From Euryarchaeota archaeon Ods02 (lineage in GTDB: Archaea; Halobacteriota; Halobacteria; Halobacteriales; Halorutilaceae), in assembly GCA_028751075.1 (NCBI GenBank), contig JAQZDA010000019.1:1-37461 (forward strand): a stretch of 37,461 nt of DNA, in the 5' to 3' direction. Positions 1 to 8,425 of the stretch are shown in pieces. Under the pieces are notes generated by a model that searched no databases, was not told the origin of the DNA, and saw only the letters and a program-made list of their open reading frames with translations. How positions within the stretch are numbered: the first letter of the stretch is position 1; every line of letters begins with the position of its first letter. Position numbers and translations under genes: made by a program.

Positions 1-1
1 C

Positions 2-1405
2 TGGCACCGCGATGACCTCAGGCTCCACGACAACACCGCACTGTCACACGCTGCGGAGCACCAGAGAGAGACATCGGGAGAGGATAGCCAGTGTGTTCGA
101 CCGGTATTCGTCTTCGACCCCCACGTACTGAAGCACGCCAGCGACGTACGCGTCGCATATCTCCTGGAGACCCTGCGGAAGCTCCAGGAGAGATACCGAG
201 AGCTAGGTGCGACCCTGCGGCTCAAGAGAGGAGACCCCGCCGACGTGCTATACGAGATGACGGAGGCAGAGGACACCGTCGTCTGGAACGAAGGCTACAC
301 ACCAATCGCCCGTCGACGCCAAGACGAGGTCGAGAAGACGTTCACCGACTCAGAGGTTGAGGCACGCGAATACACCGACAGCGTCCTCCACCATCCGGAG
401 GGCATCGAGAGCCAGGCAGGCGACCCATACAGCGTCTTCAGCTACTACCACGACAGCTGGCTAGAGAAGGAGAAACCAGGGGCTCAGAGAGAACCGGGCG
501 AGGAAGTCTTCGTGGAAGATGGCGACGGAGATGCGATGCCGTCGCCCGAGGAGCTGGGGTTCCAGACGCCGGAATCGGAGCTACCGCCTGCAGGGGAGCA
601 GGCGGCGCTCGACAGGCTGGACGAATACTGCAACGAAGGCATCTACCGCTACGCGGAGGACCGCGATCGACCTGACCGCGACAGCACCTCGAAGCTATCC
701 CCTTATCTATCGCTCGGCAGCCTCGGTGTGAGAGAGCTGTGGCAGCAGACAGAGGAAGCGAAGTCAAACGCTGAAGATGACGTCGAGGTAGAAGGTGTGG
801 AGGAGCTCCAGCGACAGCTGTGTTTCCGCGAGTTCTACAGGCAGCTGCTCTACCACCATCCGGAGACCCTGTGGGAGAGCTACCGCGCGGAACCCCGGTG
901 GAGGGAGGCTCCGGAGGAGGTGGAGCGATGGCGGAAGGGGGAGACGGGTTACCCGTTCGTCGACGCCGGCATGCGTCAGCTAGAGGAGGAAGCGTGGATG
1001 CACAACCGTGCTCGGATGGTGGCTGCGTCGTTCCTCACCAAGCACCTGCTCGTGGACTGGCGCGTCGGACTCGACTGGTTCCGTCAGCGTCTCGTCGACC
1101 ACGACACCGCGAACGACGTAGCAGGCTGGCAGTGGGCGGCGTCCACCGGCGTCGACGCCCAGCCGTACTTCAGGGTCTTCAACCCAATCAGCCAGTGCAG
1201 GGATCACGACCCCGACGCGGAGTATGTCCACCGGTACGTCCCCGAGCTAAGAGAGGTCGCCGCCGAAGACGTCCATAAGTTGCCGGAGATGACGGATGCA
1301 GAGAGGGCGGAGGTAGCAACCGACTACTTCGACCCCGTGGTAGAACACCCCGTGGGGCGTGAGCGGGCGCTGGAGGCTTTCGAGGAAGCGCGGGAAGACG
1401 GGTAA
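2..1405 (+). CDS. phr: Class I DNA photolyase/cryptochrome (5' end cut by window edge)
   Basis: Flavoenzyme that uses blue light to split cyclobutane pyrimidine dimers. The reading frame is already open at base 2 and begins WHRDDLRLHDNTALSHA, the N-terminal photolyase signature, so only the start codon and a few residues lie outside the window. The N-terminal Rossmann antenna-binding domain is followed by the helical FAD-binding domain. Visible FAD/DNA-binding hallmarks are the segment reading FVDAGMRQLEEEAWMHNRAR, then NDVAGWQWAASTGVDAQPYF, which contains the conserved Trp pair and the Asn-Asp contacting FAD. About 467 residues are visible, the usual size for class I enzymes. An in-frame ATG at 245 would remove the antenna domain and is not the true start. 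It is the expected photoprotection gene of a sunlit hypersaline organism. CPD rather than 6-4 specificity is inferred from the class I motifs. Confidence 0.95.
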   Translation, partial: WHRDDLRLHDNTALSHAAEHQRETSGEDSQCVRPVFVFDPHVLKHASDVRVAYLLETLRKLQERYRELGATLRLKRGDPADVLYEMTEAEDTVVWNEGYTPIARRRQDEVEKTFTDSEVEAREYTDSVLHHPEGIESQAGDPYSVFSYYHDSWLEKEKPGAQREPGEEVFVEDGDGDAMPSPEELGFQTPESELPPAGEQAALDRLDEYCNEGIYRYAEDRDRPDRDSTSKLSPYLSLGSLGVRELWQQTEEAKSNAEDDVEVEGVEELQRQLCFREFYRQLLYHHPETLWESYRAEPRWREAPEEVERWRKGETGYPFVDAGMRQLEEEAWMHNRARMVAASFLTKHLLVDWRVGLDWFRQRLVDHDTANDVAGWQWAASTGVDAQPYFRVFNPISQCRDHDPDAEYVHRYVPELREVAAEDVHKLPEMTDAERAEVATDYFDPVVEHPVGRERALEAFEEAREDG

Positions 1406-1439
1406 AACCGGCGGTCGACGGGAGGTGATTCGGATTCAG

Positions 1440-1622
1440 TCAGTCCTGCATCTCCGGCGGCAGGAGGTCGGGTATTCCGTCGGTTATCTCGTAGGTTTCG
1501 TCGCATTCCCCGCAGTGCAGCGTTCCTTCGAGGACGTCGTCACCCTCCTGCTCCGTTATCTCTAGCTCGAGGTCGCCTTTGCATACGGGGCAGCAGAGGA
1601 TGTCGTTGAGGCTCTCTCTCAT
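1440..1622 (-). CDS. Trm112-like zinc-ribbon protein
   Basis: A 60-residue protein beginning MRESLNDILCCPVCKGDLEL, with a second pair LHCGECDETY and the ending GIPDLLPPEM. The CPxCKG...L.C..C...Y.I.dGIP.lLP pattern is the Trm112/UPF0434 signature. In archaea this family is a small activating partner of several methyltransferases acting on tRNA, rRNA and release factor. The two Cys pairs should bind one zinc. Its ATG overlaps the purA stop codon (bases 1619-1622), so it is translationally coupled as the second gene of a purA operon. Which methyltransferases it activates here cannot be read from the sequence. Confidence 0.85.
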   Translation of the reverse strand: MRESLNDILCCPVCKGDLELEITEQEGDDVLEGTLHCGECDETYEITDGIPDLLPPEMQD

Positions 1623-2929
1623 GGTTGTTCGAAGGGGTCCTCCCTGATTATAGTTTGCTCTCTCTCCGGACCGACGCTGACGGCGTAGAACTCCGCATCC
1701 ACCTCGTCCTCGATGTACTCAAGGTACTCTCTCGCCGGATCCGGGATGTCCTCGTAGCTCTCTACGTTGCTCCAGTCTACGTCGCTCCAGCCCTGGAACT
1801 CCCGGTAGATGGGTTCGCAGCGGCTCCAGTCGTCCATGTCCGCCGGCATCCGTTCGAGCCGCCCGCCGTCGAGGCTGTAGGCTTCACAGACCTTCACGGG
1901 GTCGAGTCCGTCTAAGACGTCGATGCTCGTGATGACGGCTCCGGTGAAGTCGTTGAGGGTGGCGGCGTGACGCACCATCGGAAGGTCGAGCCAGCCGACT
2001 CGTCGGCGTCTCCCCGTCGTGGTTCCGTACTCCTCGCCGACCTCGACGAGGTGGTCGCCTATGTCGTTCTCTAGCTCCGTCGGTAGCGGCCCTGTTCCGA
2101 CGCGGCTGAGGTAGGCTTTCATGATGCCGACGGTCTCCCGCATCCTGGTGGCGCCGACTCCGGTTCCCGTGCAGGCGCCACCGACCGTGGTGTTCGACGA
2201 CGTCAGGTAGGGGTAGATGCCGTGGTCGATGTCGAGCGACGTGCCCTGCGCACCCTCGAAGAGCACGCTGTCACCTTCGTCGAGATGGCGGTTCAATAGC
2301 TCGCTGACATCGACGACACCGTCCTCCAGTCTCCTTCCGTGTTCGAGGTAGCTCTCGTGGACGCTGTCGACGTCGAAGGCCTCCGCGTAACCTGCTTCCT
2401 CGACGTCGACGTCGAACACCTCCTCCACGAGCGCCTTCTTCGTCGGCACGACGTACTCGAGCTTCTCCCTGAGCGCGTCGGGTTTCAAGAGATCGAGGAC
2501 GCGTACGCCTCGGCGGCCTACCTTGTCCTCGTACGTGGGGCCGATGCCGCGGCCCGTGGTACCCGCCGCCATGTCGCCTTTCGCGTCCTCCTCGATGCCG
2601 TCGATGACCCTGTGGTAGGGCATGATGACGTGGGCGCGTTCGCTGATGTAGAACTCGACGTCGACGCCGCGTTCCCTTAGTCCGTCGAGCTCCCCGAGCA
2701 GTACCTCGGGGTCGACGACGCATCCGTTGCCGATTACCGCGGGTTTCCCCCTTACGGCTCCGCTTGGGACGTGGTGGAGCTTGAACTCCTCGTCATCTAC
2801 GACGACGGTGTGTCCCGCGTTGTTGCCGCCCTGAAACCTCGCGACCACGTCGGCTTCCTCGCTGTAGATATCCGTTATCTTGCCTTTGCCTTCGTCTCCC
2901 AGCTGTGCGCCGACTATCGTCACGCCCAT
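1619..2929 (-). CDS. purA: Adenylosuccinate synthetase
   Basis: Condenses IMP with aspartate using GTP to make adenylosuccinate, the first AMP-specific step. The start MGVTIVGAQLGDEGKGK carries the N-terminal GTP-binding P-loop-like motif of the family. Further family motifs are FQGGNNAGHTVV, AAGTTGRGIGPTYEDK and TTTGRRRRVGWLD. The protein is 436 aa, the normal length. I chose the ATG at 2929 because the conserved protein begins exactly there. The frame stays open far upstream only because it runs antisense to the M20 gene. It is transcribed divergently from the M20 deacylase and overlaps the Trm112-like gene at its 3' end. Together with purB at 9.9 kb it completes IMP-to-AMP conversion. Confidence 0.97.
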   Translation of the reverse strand: MGVTIVGAQLGDEGKGKITDIYSEEADVVARFQGGNNAGHTVVVDDEEFKLHHVPSGAVRGKPAVIGNGCVVDPEVLLGELDGLRERGVDVEFYISERAHVIMPYHRVIDGIEEDAKGDMAAGTTGRGIGPTYEDKVGRRGVRVLDLLKPDALREKLEYVVPTKKALVEEVFDVDVEEAGYAEAFDVDSVHESYLEHGRRLEDGVVDVSELLNRHLDEGDSVLFEGAQGTSLDIDHGIYPYLTSSNTTVGGACTGTGVGATRMRETVGIMKAYLSRVGTGPLPTELENDIGDHLVEVGEEYGTTTGRRRRVGWLDLPMVRHAATLNDFTGAVITSIDVLDGLDPVKVCEAYSLDGGRLERMPADMDDWSRCEPIYREFQGWSDVDWSNVESYEDIPDPAREYLEYIEDEVDAEFYAVSVGPEREQTIIREDPFEQP

Positions 2930-3040
2930 CTCGTACACCTCATGTGACCCTCGATACCTTGATTCGGAGAGGGTTAGTAGCTTACGCATTACCCGGCCGG
3001 TGACCGAAGGTTTCAGGTTATCTGACGTCTCTTCTCCGAC

Positions 3041-4099
3041 GTGAACACCGAGAGCCGCGCCGTCAGCCTCCACGAACGCCTCGTCCGGACGCCGAGCCAT
3101 GACGACGTCACTGAGGTCCGAAACCTGCTTCTGGAGGAGGTAGAGGGCGCCCACCTCGTCGACTCCGGATGCGTCGTAGCCGAACGAGGAAGCGGAAGCC
3201 CCCACGTGGTCCTCAACACTCACATGGACACGGTGACGCCGCACGTGGCTTTCGAACGCGACGGCGACGTCGTCCGTGGCCGAGGCGCCTGTGACGCGAA
3301 GGCTAGTCTCGCGGCGATGGCGGCGTCTTTCGAGGCCGCAGAGGTCGACTGCACGTTGGAGCTCGTGGTGTCGCCGGACGAGGAGACTACGTCCGAGGGC
3401 CTTCACCGGTACCTCGGGGATTTCGACGAAGGCCACCCAGGGGATTTCGCCGTCGTGGGTGAGCCGACGGAGCTTGACGTCTGTACGGCTGCACGCGGCA
3501 GGTTCGAGGTCGAGGTTGGTTTCCAAGGGGAGGCTGCGCACGCGGCCAGCGGCGGGGGTGTGAACGCGGTGTCCTGTGCCGCGGAGGCGGTCCTCCGTCT
3601 CGAGGATCTCCCGCCGTTGTACGACGACCTGCTGGGTGAGTCCTCGTTGACGGTGACGCGTCTGGCGGGAGGTGGCGCCGGAAACCAGGTGCCCGCCGAG
3701 GCGTCGTTGTTCATCGACCGCCGGAGCGTGCCGCCGGAGACTGCCGAGGAGTTCCGCGGTACAGTGGTGGATGTTCTGGAAGGGCTGGACTGCGAGGTCA
3801 ACGTGGAGCTCTCTAGCCGTCCGACGCCGTTCCTGGAGGCGTTCAGGACGCCGGAGGACGACAGCTACGTACAGGGGCTGTTGGAGGCAGCGGTGGCTGA
3901 GGGGGTGGAGTCGGAGGTTCGTGCGTTCGGTGCGGCGACTGAGGCGTCGTACCTCGCGCAGGACATGCCGGTGGCTGTGTTCGGTCCGGGAGCCATCGAC
4001 GACGGCGAACCCGTGGCGCACGCGGAGCGGGAGTACGTCGACCTCACCGAGGTGGAGGCTGCTACGAGGGTTCTAGAGCTGTTCCTGGGCTCTCTTTAG
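3041..4099 (+). CDS. M20 family metallohydrolase (ArgE/DapE-type deacylase)
   Basis: Zinc-dependent deacylase of 352 aa starting at a GTG. Metal ligands are visible in order: His-Asp in VLNTHMDTVTP, the bridging Asp in GRGACDAKA, Glu-Glu in SPDEETTS (catalytic base and ligand), the ligand in VVGEPTELDVC, and a C-terminal His in EPVAHAEREYV. The lid-domain His is in EAAHAASGGGVNAV. Known family members remove acetyl, succinyl or carrier groups from N-acyl amino acids (N-acetylornithine, succinyl-diaminopimelate, LysW-bound lysine). The pattern resembles proteins usually annotated DapE in haloarchaea, but no neighbouring arginine or lysine genes help decide, so the substrate is left open. It is divergent from purA across a gap of about 110 bp. 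Confidence 0.88.
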   Translation: MNTESRAVSLHERLVRTPSHDDVTEVRNLLLEEVEGAHLVDSGCVVAERGSGSPHVVLNTHMDTVTPHVAFERDGDVVRGRGACDAKASLAAMAASFEAAEVDCTLELVVSPDEETTSEGLHRYLGDFDEGHPGDFAVVGEPTELDVCTAARGRFEVEVGFQGEAAHAASGGGVNAVSCAAEAVLRLEDLPPLYDDLLGESSLTVTRLAGGGAGNQVPAEASLFIDRRSVPPETAEEFRGTVVDVLEGLDCEVNVELSSRPTPFLEAFRTPEDDSYVQGLLEAAVAEGVESEVRAFGAATEASYLAQDMPVAVFGPGAIDDGEPVAHAEREYVDLTEVEAATRVLELFLGSL

Positions 4100-4201
4100 G
4101 TCTAGCCTAAGGTTGCCGTAGCTACCGAAGAAACCATTCTGTTGCGTTAACCACGACTAAATAGAACTACGTATAAAAATTACTCTCCACTGGAGAAAGA
4201 C

Positions 4202-4209
4202 CTAAATAC
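4202..4209 (+). promoter_or_regulatory. Putative TATA box of the pilin gene
   Basis: CTAAATAC centred about 28 nt upstream of the ATG at 4234, consistent with a leaderless transcript. A stronger-looking A/T run (TATAAAAAT, 4172-4180) lies 30 bp further upstream and would instead give a short 5' leader. Confidence 0.4.
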
Positions 4210-4233
4210 CTGTGACCATTCTGTGGGGTTAGA

Positions 4234-4812
4234 ATGGGGCTGAGGGAAGCCCCTGGGAGTGGCACGATGAGGCGACCTGACAACGACACGAGTGGCATGG
4301 CACCGGCAGTAGGAATTCTCGTGGTAGTAGCTATCACCGTGGGACTGTCCGCGGGAGCGACGGCTATCGCCTTCAGCTTCACCGAGAACGTCGACACCGA
4401 CATGTCCGCGGCGGCCACGCAGTCTATGTTAGAATTCCAGGAGGATTCCACAGTCGACGCCGCAGATGGACCCGCCGCTGCAGCAGGTTCAGGCGCAGTA
4501 GCCGTCAAGATCACCTACCACCGCGGCCCATCCCTCTACTACGACGATGTCGAAGCAGTCGACGGAGACGGCGACACCGTGATGAAGTATGTAGACGACG
4601 GCCCACAACCGGGCTACGAACCCCTCTTCGACGGAAGCGGTAGCTTCGACGTCGGCGACACAGTCCGCGCCAGCTGCGTCGAAGTCGGCGCAGCCGGAGG
4701 TGGAGGCGGCGGTGGAGCAGGTCAAGCCTGCACACCCCTCACGCCGGGCGACACCATCTACATACAGGGAATCGACGGCACATCGATAGCCAGCTACACA
4801 GTCGGAAGCTGA
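4234..4812 (+). CDS. Archaeal type IV pilin-like protein
   Basis: Secreted pilin subunit of 192 aa from the ATG at 4234; an in-frame ATG at 4267 would give a shorter leader. The N-terminus has a charged leader, a prepilin-peptidase type site (DTSG|MAPAVG), then a hydrophobic helix (ILVVVAITVGLSAGATAIAF) typical of haloarchaeal Pilin_N/DUF1628 proteins. The hydrophobic helix forms the pilus core after PibD cleavage. The C-terminal domain is acidic beta-type sequence. It contains a run of seven glycines flanked by Cys residues (ASC...GGGGGGG...QACTP), possibly a disulfide-closed loop. No pilus assembly ATPase or membrane protein is adjacent, so this is a stand-alone pilin. Its role in adhesion is inferred from the family. 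Confidence 0.8.
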   Translation: MGLREAPGSGTMRRPDNDTSGMAPAVGILVVVAITVGLSAGATAIAFSFTENVDTDMSAAATQSMLEFQEDSTVDAADGPAAAAGSGAVAVKITYHRGPSLYYDDVEAVDGDGDTVMKYVDDGPQPGYEPLFDGSGSFDVGDTVRASCVEVGAAGGGGGGGAGQACTPLTPGDTIYIQGIDGTSIASYTVGS

Positions 4813-4964
4813 AGACGTCATAGAATAGAGAGGGGAGGTAGCTCCGGTCGAAAGCCGGTCTCCGCGGGCGAACCACTCCAGACTCCGTCAAACGAGGCAT
4901 TCTCCTGCGGCGACCCAGCGGATTCGTACCACGTCCTCAGGAATACTCTTTCTGCGACAGAGGT

Positions 4965-5519
4965 TCAGTCCAACAAGACGACCTCTCCGTCCCTGACGTC
5001 CGCCTTCACCAGGCTCTCGAACTCGAAATCGACGTCGCTGTCACCTTTCTCGATGACGGTGACGACGTCGACGACCTCGACGCCCATGCCCTCAAGCGCC
5101 TTGGTCAACGCCGACAGCGTCCCGCCCGTCGACAGTACGTCGTCGAGCACCAGCACCTCGTCACCTGGCTCCAGGCTGTTGACGTACATCTCACTCTCGC
5201 TGTACCCCGTGACCTGTGTCACCGAGACCTCGGTGTCGAAGCCGTAGCTGCGTTTACGGACGACGGAGACCGGTACGTCGGTGGCGAGCGACACAGCGGT
5301 GGAGACGTGGATGCCCATAGCCTCCGGCGCGACTATGACGTCGACGTCGACATCGGCCACCCTGACGACGCCGACGACTATCTCCCGCAGCAGCTCAGGC
5401 TCCAGCGGCGGCACACCGTCAGTGATGGGGTGGACGAAGTACTCGTAGACCTCACCGTCCTTCTCCTTCTCCACTACGGGCGCGTCCAAGAGGCTCTGAC
5501 GAAGACCTTCCATACTCAT
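4965..5519 (-). CDS. hpt: Hypoxanthine/guanine phosphoribosyltransferase-like protein
   Basis: Purine-salvage type phosphoribosyltransferase of 184 aa. The PRPP-binding loop is [14 protein letters not shown] (two acidic residues followed by STGGT), preceded by the PRPP-loop region [17 protein letters not shown]. Archaeal proteins of this family transfer ribose-5-phosphate from PRPP to purine bases; some haloarchaeal paralogues are only called HGPRTase-like because activity is unproven. ATGs at residues 1 and 3 are both possible. A T-rich box about 28 nt upstream (near 5547) suggests a leaderless transcript. It sits downstream of coaBC on the same strand, 52 bp away, and probably has its own promoter. 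Confidence 0.85.
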   Translation of the reverse strand: MSMEGLRQSLLDAPVVEKEKDGEVYEYFVHPITDGVPPLEPELLREIVVGVVRVADVDVDVIVAPEAMGIHVSTAVSLATDVPVSVVRKRSYGFDTEVSVTQVTGYSESEMYVNSLEPGDEVLVLDDVLSTGGTLSALTKALEGMGVEVVDVVTVIEKGDSDVDFEFESLVKADVRDGEVVLLD

Positions 5520-5571
5520 AGGTCAAAAGGCTTCGACGCCGGCCAAAAACGTTCGGATTACCACCCCTACG

Positions 5572-6765
5572 TTACCGGAGTCCGCGCTCCACACTGTCGA
5601 CGATGACGCCGGCGACGTCGGCTTTGCTGCCTCTGAAGGCTTCGCTCCAGTCGTCGGTAACCACTTCGACGGTGGTGTCGTCTTCACCCATGACGGAGGC
5701 GTCGTTAGCCACCATGAGGTCGAGGTCCGCGCGCCTCATGACCTCCCTTGCTTCTTCGATCAAGCTGTCTCGGTCGACGTCGGTCTCCGCCTTGAACCCG
5801 ACGATGTACGCCTCCGGGACCTTCTCCCGTACCCTGTCGACTAGCTTCGGAACCTTCTGCATCTCGAGGACGAGGTCGCGTCCGCTCTCTATCTTCTCGC
5901 TCTCGGGCTCCACGGTGTAGTCGCTGATTGCGGCGGCGCTGACGAATACGTCGCAGCCTTCCTCCACCTCTCTGATGGCGGCGTCTATCATGTCGTGCGC
6001 GCTCTCCACGTCTACGCTTTCAGCGTAACGGACCTCGCCGTCGTAGTTGTGTACCAGCGTAACGTCGGCGCCTCGGACGTAGAACTCCTCCGCTATGGCA
6101 CGTCCCATCTTCCCGCTGGACCGCGTGGTGAGGACGCGTACGGGGTCGACGGCTTCCTCGGTGCGGCCACTGGTGACGACGACGCGTTTACCCGTGAGGG
6201 GGCTGTCGGTCAGCAGTCGTTCGCACTCCATCGCGATGTCCTCCCTGTCTGCTAGCTTGGCTTTGTCCTCCTCTATCTTCGGCGGGATGACCTCGACACC
6301 CCAGCTCTGTATCTTGTCGAGGTTCTCCTCCACGCCGGGGTGGTCGTACATTGGTTCGTGCATCGCCGGGGCGACGGCGACTGGGATGCCGCTACCTAAC
6401 GCCGTCGTCGCGAACGTCGTCACCGTGGTGTCGTCGACGCCCGACGCTATCTTCCCGACGGTGTTCGCCGTCGACGGCGCGATGAGTAGGAGGTCGGCTT
6501 CGGCGCCACTTCTGAACTCCTCCATCTCGCTCTCGACTCCGCCACAGAAACGCACGTGTTCGACGTCACCGGTTATCCTCGTGACCACGTCGTTGCCGGA
6601 CGCGAACTCCAAGGCCCAGGGATGCACGATCTTCTCCGCAGCATCCGTCATCACGACGTGTACCTCTGCGCCACGTCGCCGTAGTTCGTGGACGAGCTTC
6701 ACGCATTCGACGGCTGCGATGCTGCCGGTAACCCCCATCGCTATCGTCTTCCCTTCCAGAGCCAT
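5572..6765 (-). CDS. coaBC: Bifunctional phosphopantothenoylcysteine decarboxylase/synthetase
   Basis: Makes 4'-phosphopantetheine for coenzyme A: CoaB joins cysteine to 4'-phosphopantothenate and CoaC decarboxylates the product using FMN. The N-terminal CoaC half shows GVTGSIAAVECVKL, APSTANTVGKIASGVDDT and PAMHEPMY, the archaeal variant of the PAMN motif. The C-terminal CoaB half shows VTSGRTEEAVDPVR, SSGKMGRAIAEEF, the catalytic-Lys region MQKVPKLVD and GFKAET. At 397 aa it is full length. A TATA-like CCTTAAAC on the minus strand (6791-6800) about 30 nt upstream of the ATG points to a leaderless mRNA. It is divergent from the SRPBCC gene. Confidence 0.96.
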   Translation of the reverse strand: MALEGKTIAMGVTGSIAAVECVKLVHELRRRGAEVHVVMTDAAEKIVHPWALEFASGNDVVTRITGDVEHVRFCGGVESEMEEFRSGAEADLLLIAPSTANTVGKIASGVDDTTVTTFATTALGSGIPVAVAPAMHEPMYDHPGVEENLDKIQSWGVEVIPPKIEEDKAKLADREDIAMECERLLTDSPLTGKRVVVTSGRTEEAVDPVRVLTTRSSGKMGRAIAEEFYVRGADVTLVHNYDGEVRYAESVDVESAHDMIDAAIREVEEGCDVFVSAAAISDYTVEPESEKIESGRDLVLEMQKVPKLVDRVREKVPEAYIVGFKAETDVDRDSLIEEAREVMRRADLDLMVANDASVMGEDDTTVEVVTDDWSEAFRGSKADVAGVIVDSVERGLR

Positions 6766-6790
6766 CGAAGTAATCTGACGTGTGCACTGG

Positions 6791-6800
6791 GTTTAAGGCT
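6791..6800 (-). promoter_or_regulatory. TATA box of coaBC
   Basis: Reads AGCCTTAAAC on the minus strand, centred about 30 nt upstream of the coaBC ATG at 6765, the usual spacing for a leaderless haloarchaeal promoter. Confidence 0.45.
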
Positions 6801-6878
6801 ACGGGTAACCCGGCAACCCCGTACGTCGTTCGCCTCGTTTACCAAGGCTTTTCTAACCAGTATCCCTTAGTTCACGTA

Positions 6879-7454
6879 ATGAAGAGGGCGGTCATAGAAG
6901 CTGACAGCTACGCCCCCGTCGAACGAGTGTTCGAGTTCATCCGTGACTTCGAGAACTACGAACAGTACAGCAAGTACGTCAGCGATATCAGACGCGTCGA
7001 CGACGGCGACGAGGACGAGGACGAGGGACCCGAGTGGGAGATAGACTTCAACTGGTGGATAGTGAAGTACACCGCCCGTTCGAAGCTGATGGAGGTCGAG
7101 GAGAACGAGTACATCGAATGGCAGGTCACCAAGGATGTCGACGTAGTCGGCCGATGGGAGTTCGAGGAGGTCGACGACGAACACACGAAGATACGGCTAC
7201 ATCTCTGGTATGACCCCAAAGGCGCGAGCAAAGCCAACCCACTGCAGTACTTCCCGACGAAGCGGTTGATCCAGATAGCGAAACCCGTAGGCGACCGACA
7301 CGCACGAGAGGTCCTGAGGAAGGTCGCCGCCGAGGTCGAAGGAGAACCCCGAGAGGTTGACTACACCATACGGCCGGCGGAGGCCGAGGAAGGAGACGAG
7401 CTGCTGGCGATGTTCCCCGAAGACAAGATAGACGACAGCACCAGTCCGGGGTGA
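6879..7454 (+). CDS. SRPBCC/START-like (polyketide cyclase/ligand-binding) protein
   Basis: A 191-aa soluble acidic protein starting MKRAVIEADSYAPVERVFEF, followed by a segment containing YSKYVSDIRRV. This opening (a V.A..E.VF.FI.DFENY pattern) is typical of the START/Bet v1 fold of polyketide cyclase-like and CoQ-binding proteins. The aromatic-rich middle (FNWWIVKYTARSKL, YIEWQVTKD) would line a hydrophobic cavity. I chose the ATG at 6879 because the frame upstream of it (from 6780) is not domain-like and a TATA-like TTTTCTAAC lies about 26 nt before it. A ligand such as a prenyl lipid is conceivable given the next gene, but that is inference. Confidence 0.75.
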   Translation: MKRAVIEADSYAPVERVFEFIRDFENYEQYSKYVSDIRRVDDGDEDEDEGPEWEIDFNWWIVKYTARSKLMEVEENEYIEWQVTKDVDVVGRWEFEEVDDEHTKIRLHLWYDPKGASKANPLQYFPTKRLIQIAKPVGDRHAREVLRKVAAEVEGEPREVDYTIRPAEAEEGDELLAMFPEDKIDDSTSPG

Positions 7455-8388
7455 CGTCGGCATCACCTCCGCGAGCACCTCCTTCTTAAGTGACAGCCTC
7501 CAGACCCTCTACCTCTACGTCGAGACAAGTCGCCCGCAGTTCTACTTCTTCCCCCTGTACTTCTACATCTCCGCGTTCGTCGTCGTCGGAGGCACCCTGA
7601 ACACCGCCGCCCTGATCCAGGCGGTGGCGCTCACCTTCCCGCTCGCGTTCTTCATCAACGGAGTCAACGACATATACGACGTGGAGACCGACGAGCTCGA
7701 CAGCCTGCGGAAAGAAGGCGAGACAATCCACGACAGATTCGACGACCTCCAGCGGTACAAAGTAGCTCTCGTTGCCGCTGCTGCAGTAACCTTAGCCACT
7801 ACTCTGATGTTCACCGTCTGGAACACCGTCTTCGTCGCCGGCATGCTCGCCGTCGGCTACGTATACTCCGCACCACCCGTACGACTGAAGGAACGCCCCC
7901 CACTGGACAGCGTATCCAACGGAGTCATCGCCGTCTTGCTCGCGTTCTACGCCGGAGCCTCCACGTTCGCAGCCCCCACTGAGATACCGCTCAGGCATCT
8001 CCTGGAGGCGTCCGCGCTGACGCTAGCGATAGCCGCCGGACACGCGTACTACGCCGCCATAGACTACGAACCCGACAGCCAGGCAGGACTGACCACCGTC
8101 GCCACAGTGTACGGCAAAGGCTTCTGCGTCGCCAGCGCCATCGCCGCTGTCGCAGTCAACTACCTGGTGTTCCGCAGTCAGCTAGGGCTATACTTCGACG
8201 TAGTCTGCATCTACATGACCCTCGTGCTCGCCTCAGTGCTGCTCTACCGCGACGACGCCGAGTACATGCTACGCGCCGCACACGCGATCTACCCCGCGTT
8301 CGTCGTAGCAGTAGTCTTGTTCGTGGTGTTCGACTCTCCGGGACTTCACGTGGCTGTAGAACAGATAGGAGTCGAGGTCGAACTCTAG
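7432..8388 (+). CDS. UbiA-family prenyltransferase, lycopene elongase-like (start codon unresolved)
   Basis: Membrane prenyltransferase. The first Asp-rich motif is NDIYDVETDELD and the second is AIDYEPDSQAG, the variant seen in haloarchaeal lycopene elongases that make C50 carotenoids; other UbiA roles (menaquinone or archaeal lipid synthesis) remain possible. Seven to nine hydrophobic helices are visible. The conserved N-terminus (LYLYVETSRPQFYFFPLY and the first helix) is encoded from about 7501, but between the in-frame TAG at 7429 and the GTG at 7624 there is no ATG, GTG or TTG. Starting at 7624 would delete the first helix. Coordinates given are therefore the open frame, not a proven start. 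A GTG at 7451 overlapping the previous stop is in another frame and ends at 7487, so a one-base indel near 7485 would explain everything. Confidence 0.75.
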   Translation, partial: TTAPVRGDVGITSASTSFLSDSLQTLYLYVETSRPQFYFFPLYFYISAFVVVGGTLNTAALIQAVALTFPLAFFINGVNDIYDVETDELDSLRKEGETIHDRFDDLQRYKVALVAAAAVTLATTLMFTVWNTVFVAGMLAVGYVYSAPPVRLKERPPLDSVSNGVIAVLLAFYAGASTFAAPTEIPLRHLLEASALTLAIAAGHAYYAAIDYEPDSQAGLTTVATVYGKGFCVASAIAAVAVNYLVFRSQLGLYFDVVCIYMTLVLASVLLYRDDAEYMLRAAHAIYPAFVVAVVLFVVFDSPGLHVAVEQIGVEVEL

Positions 8389-8425
8389 GATCTACCGGAG
8401 ACGGGTTCCATCGCGCCTGCCTACC

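Noticed and set aside
2930-4021. The purA reading frame stays open for another 364 codons upstream of its true start.
   Set aside because: This part is antisense to the well-supported M20 deacylase, has an Arg/His-rich composition unlike the proteome, and conserved PurA starts at 2929.
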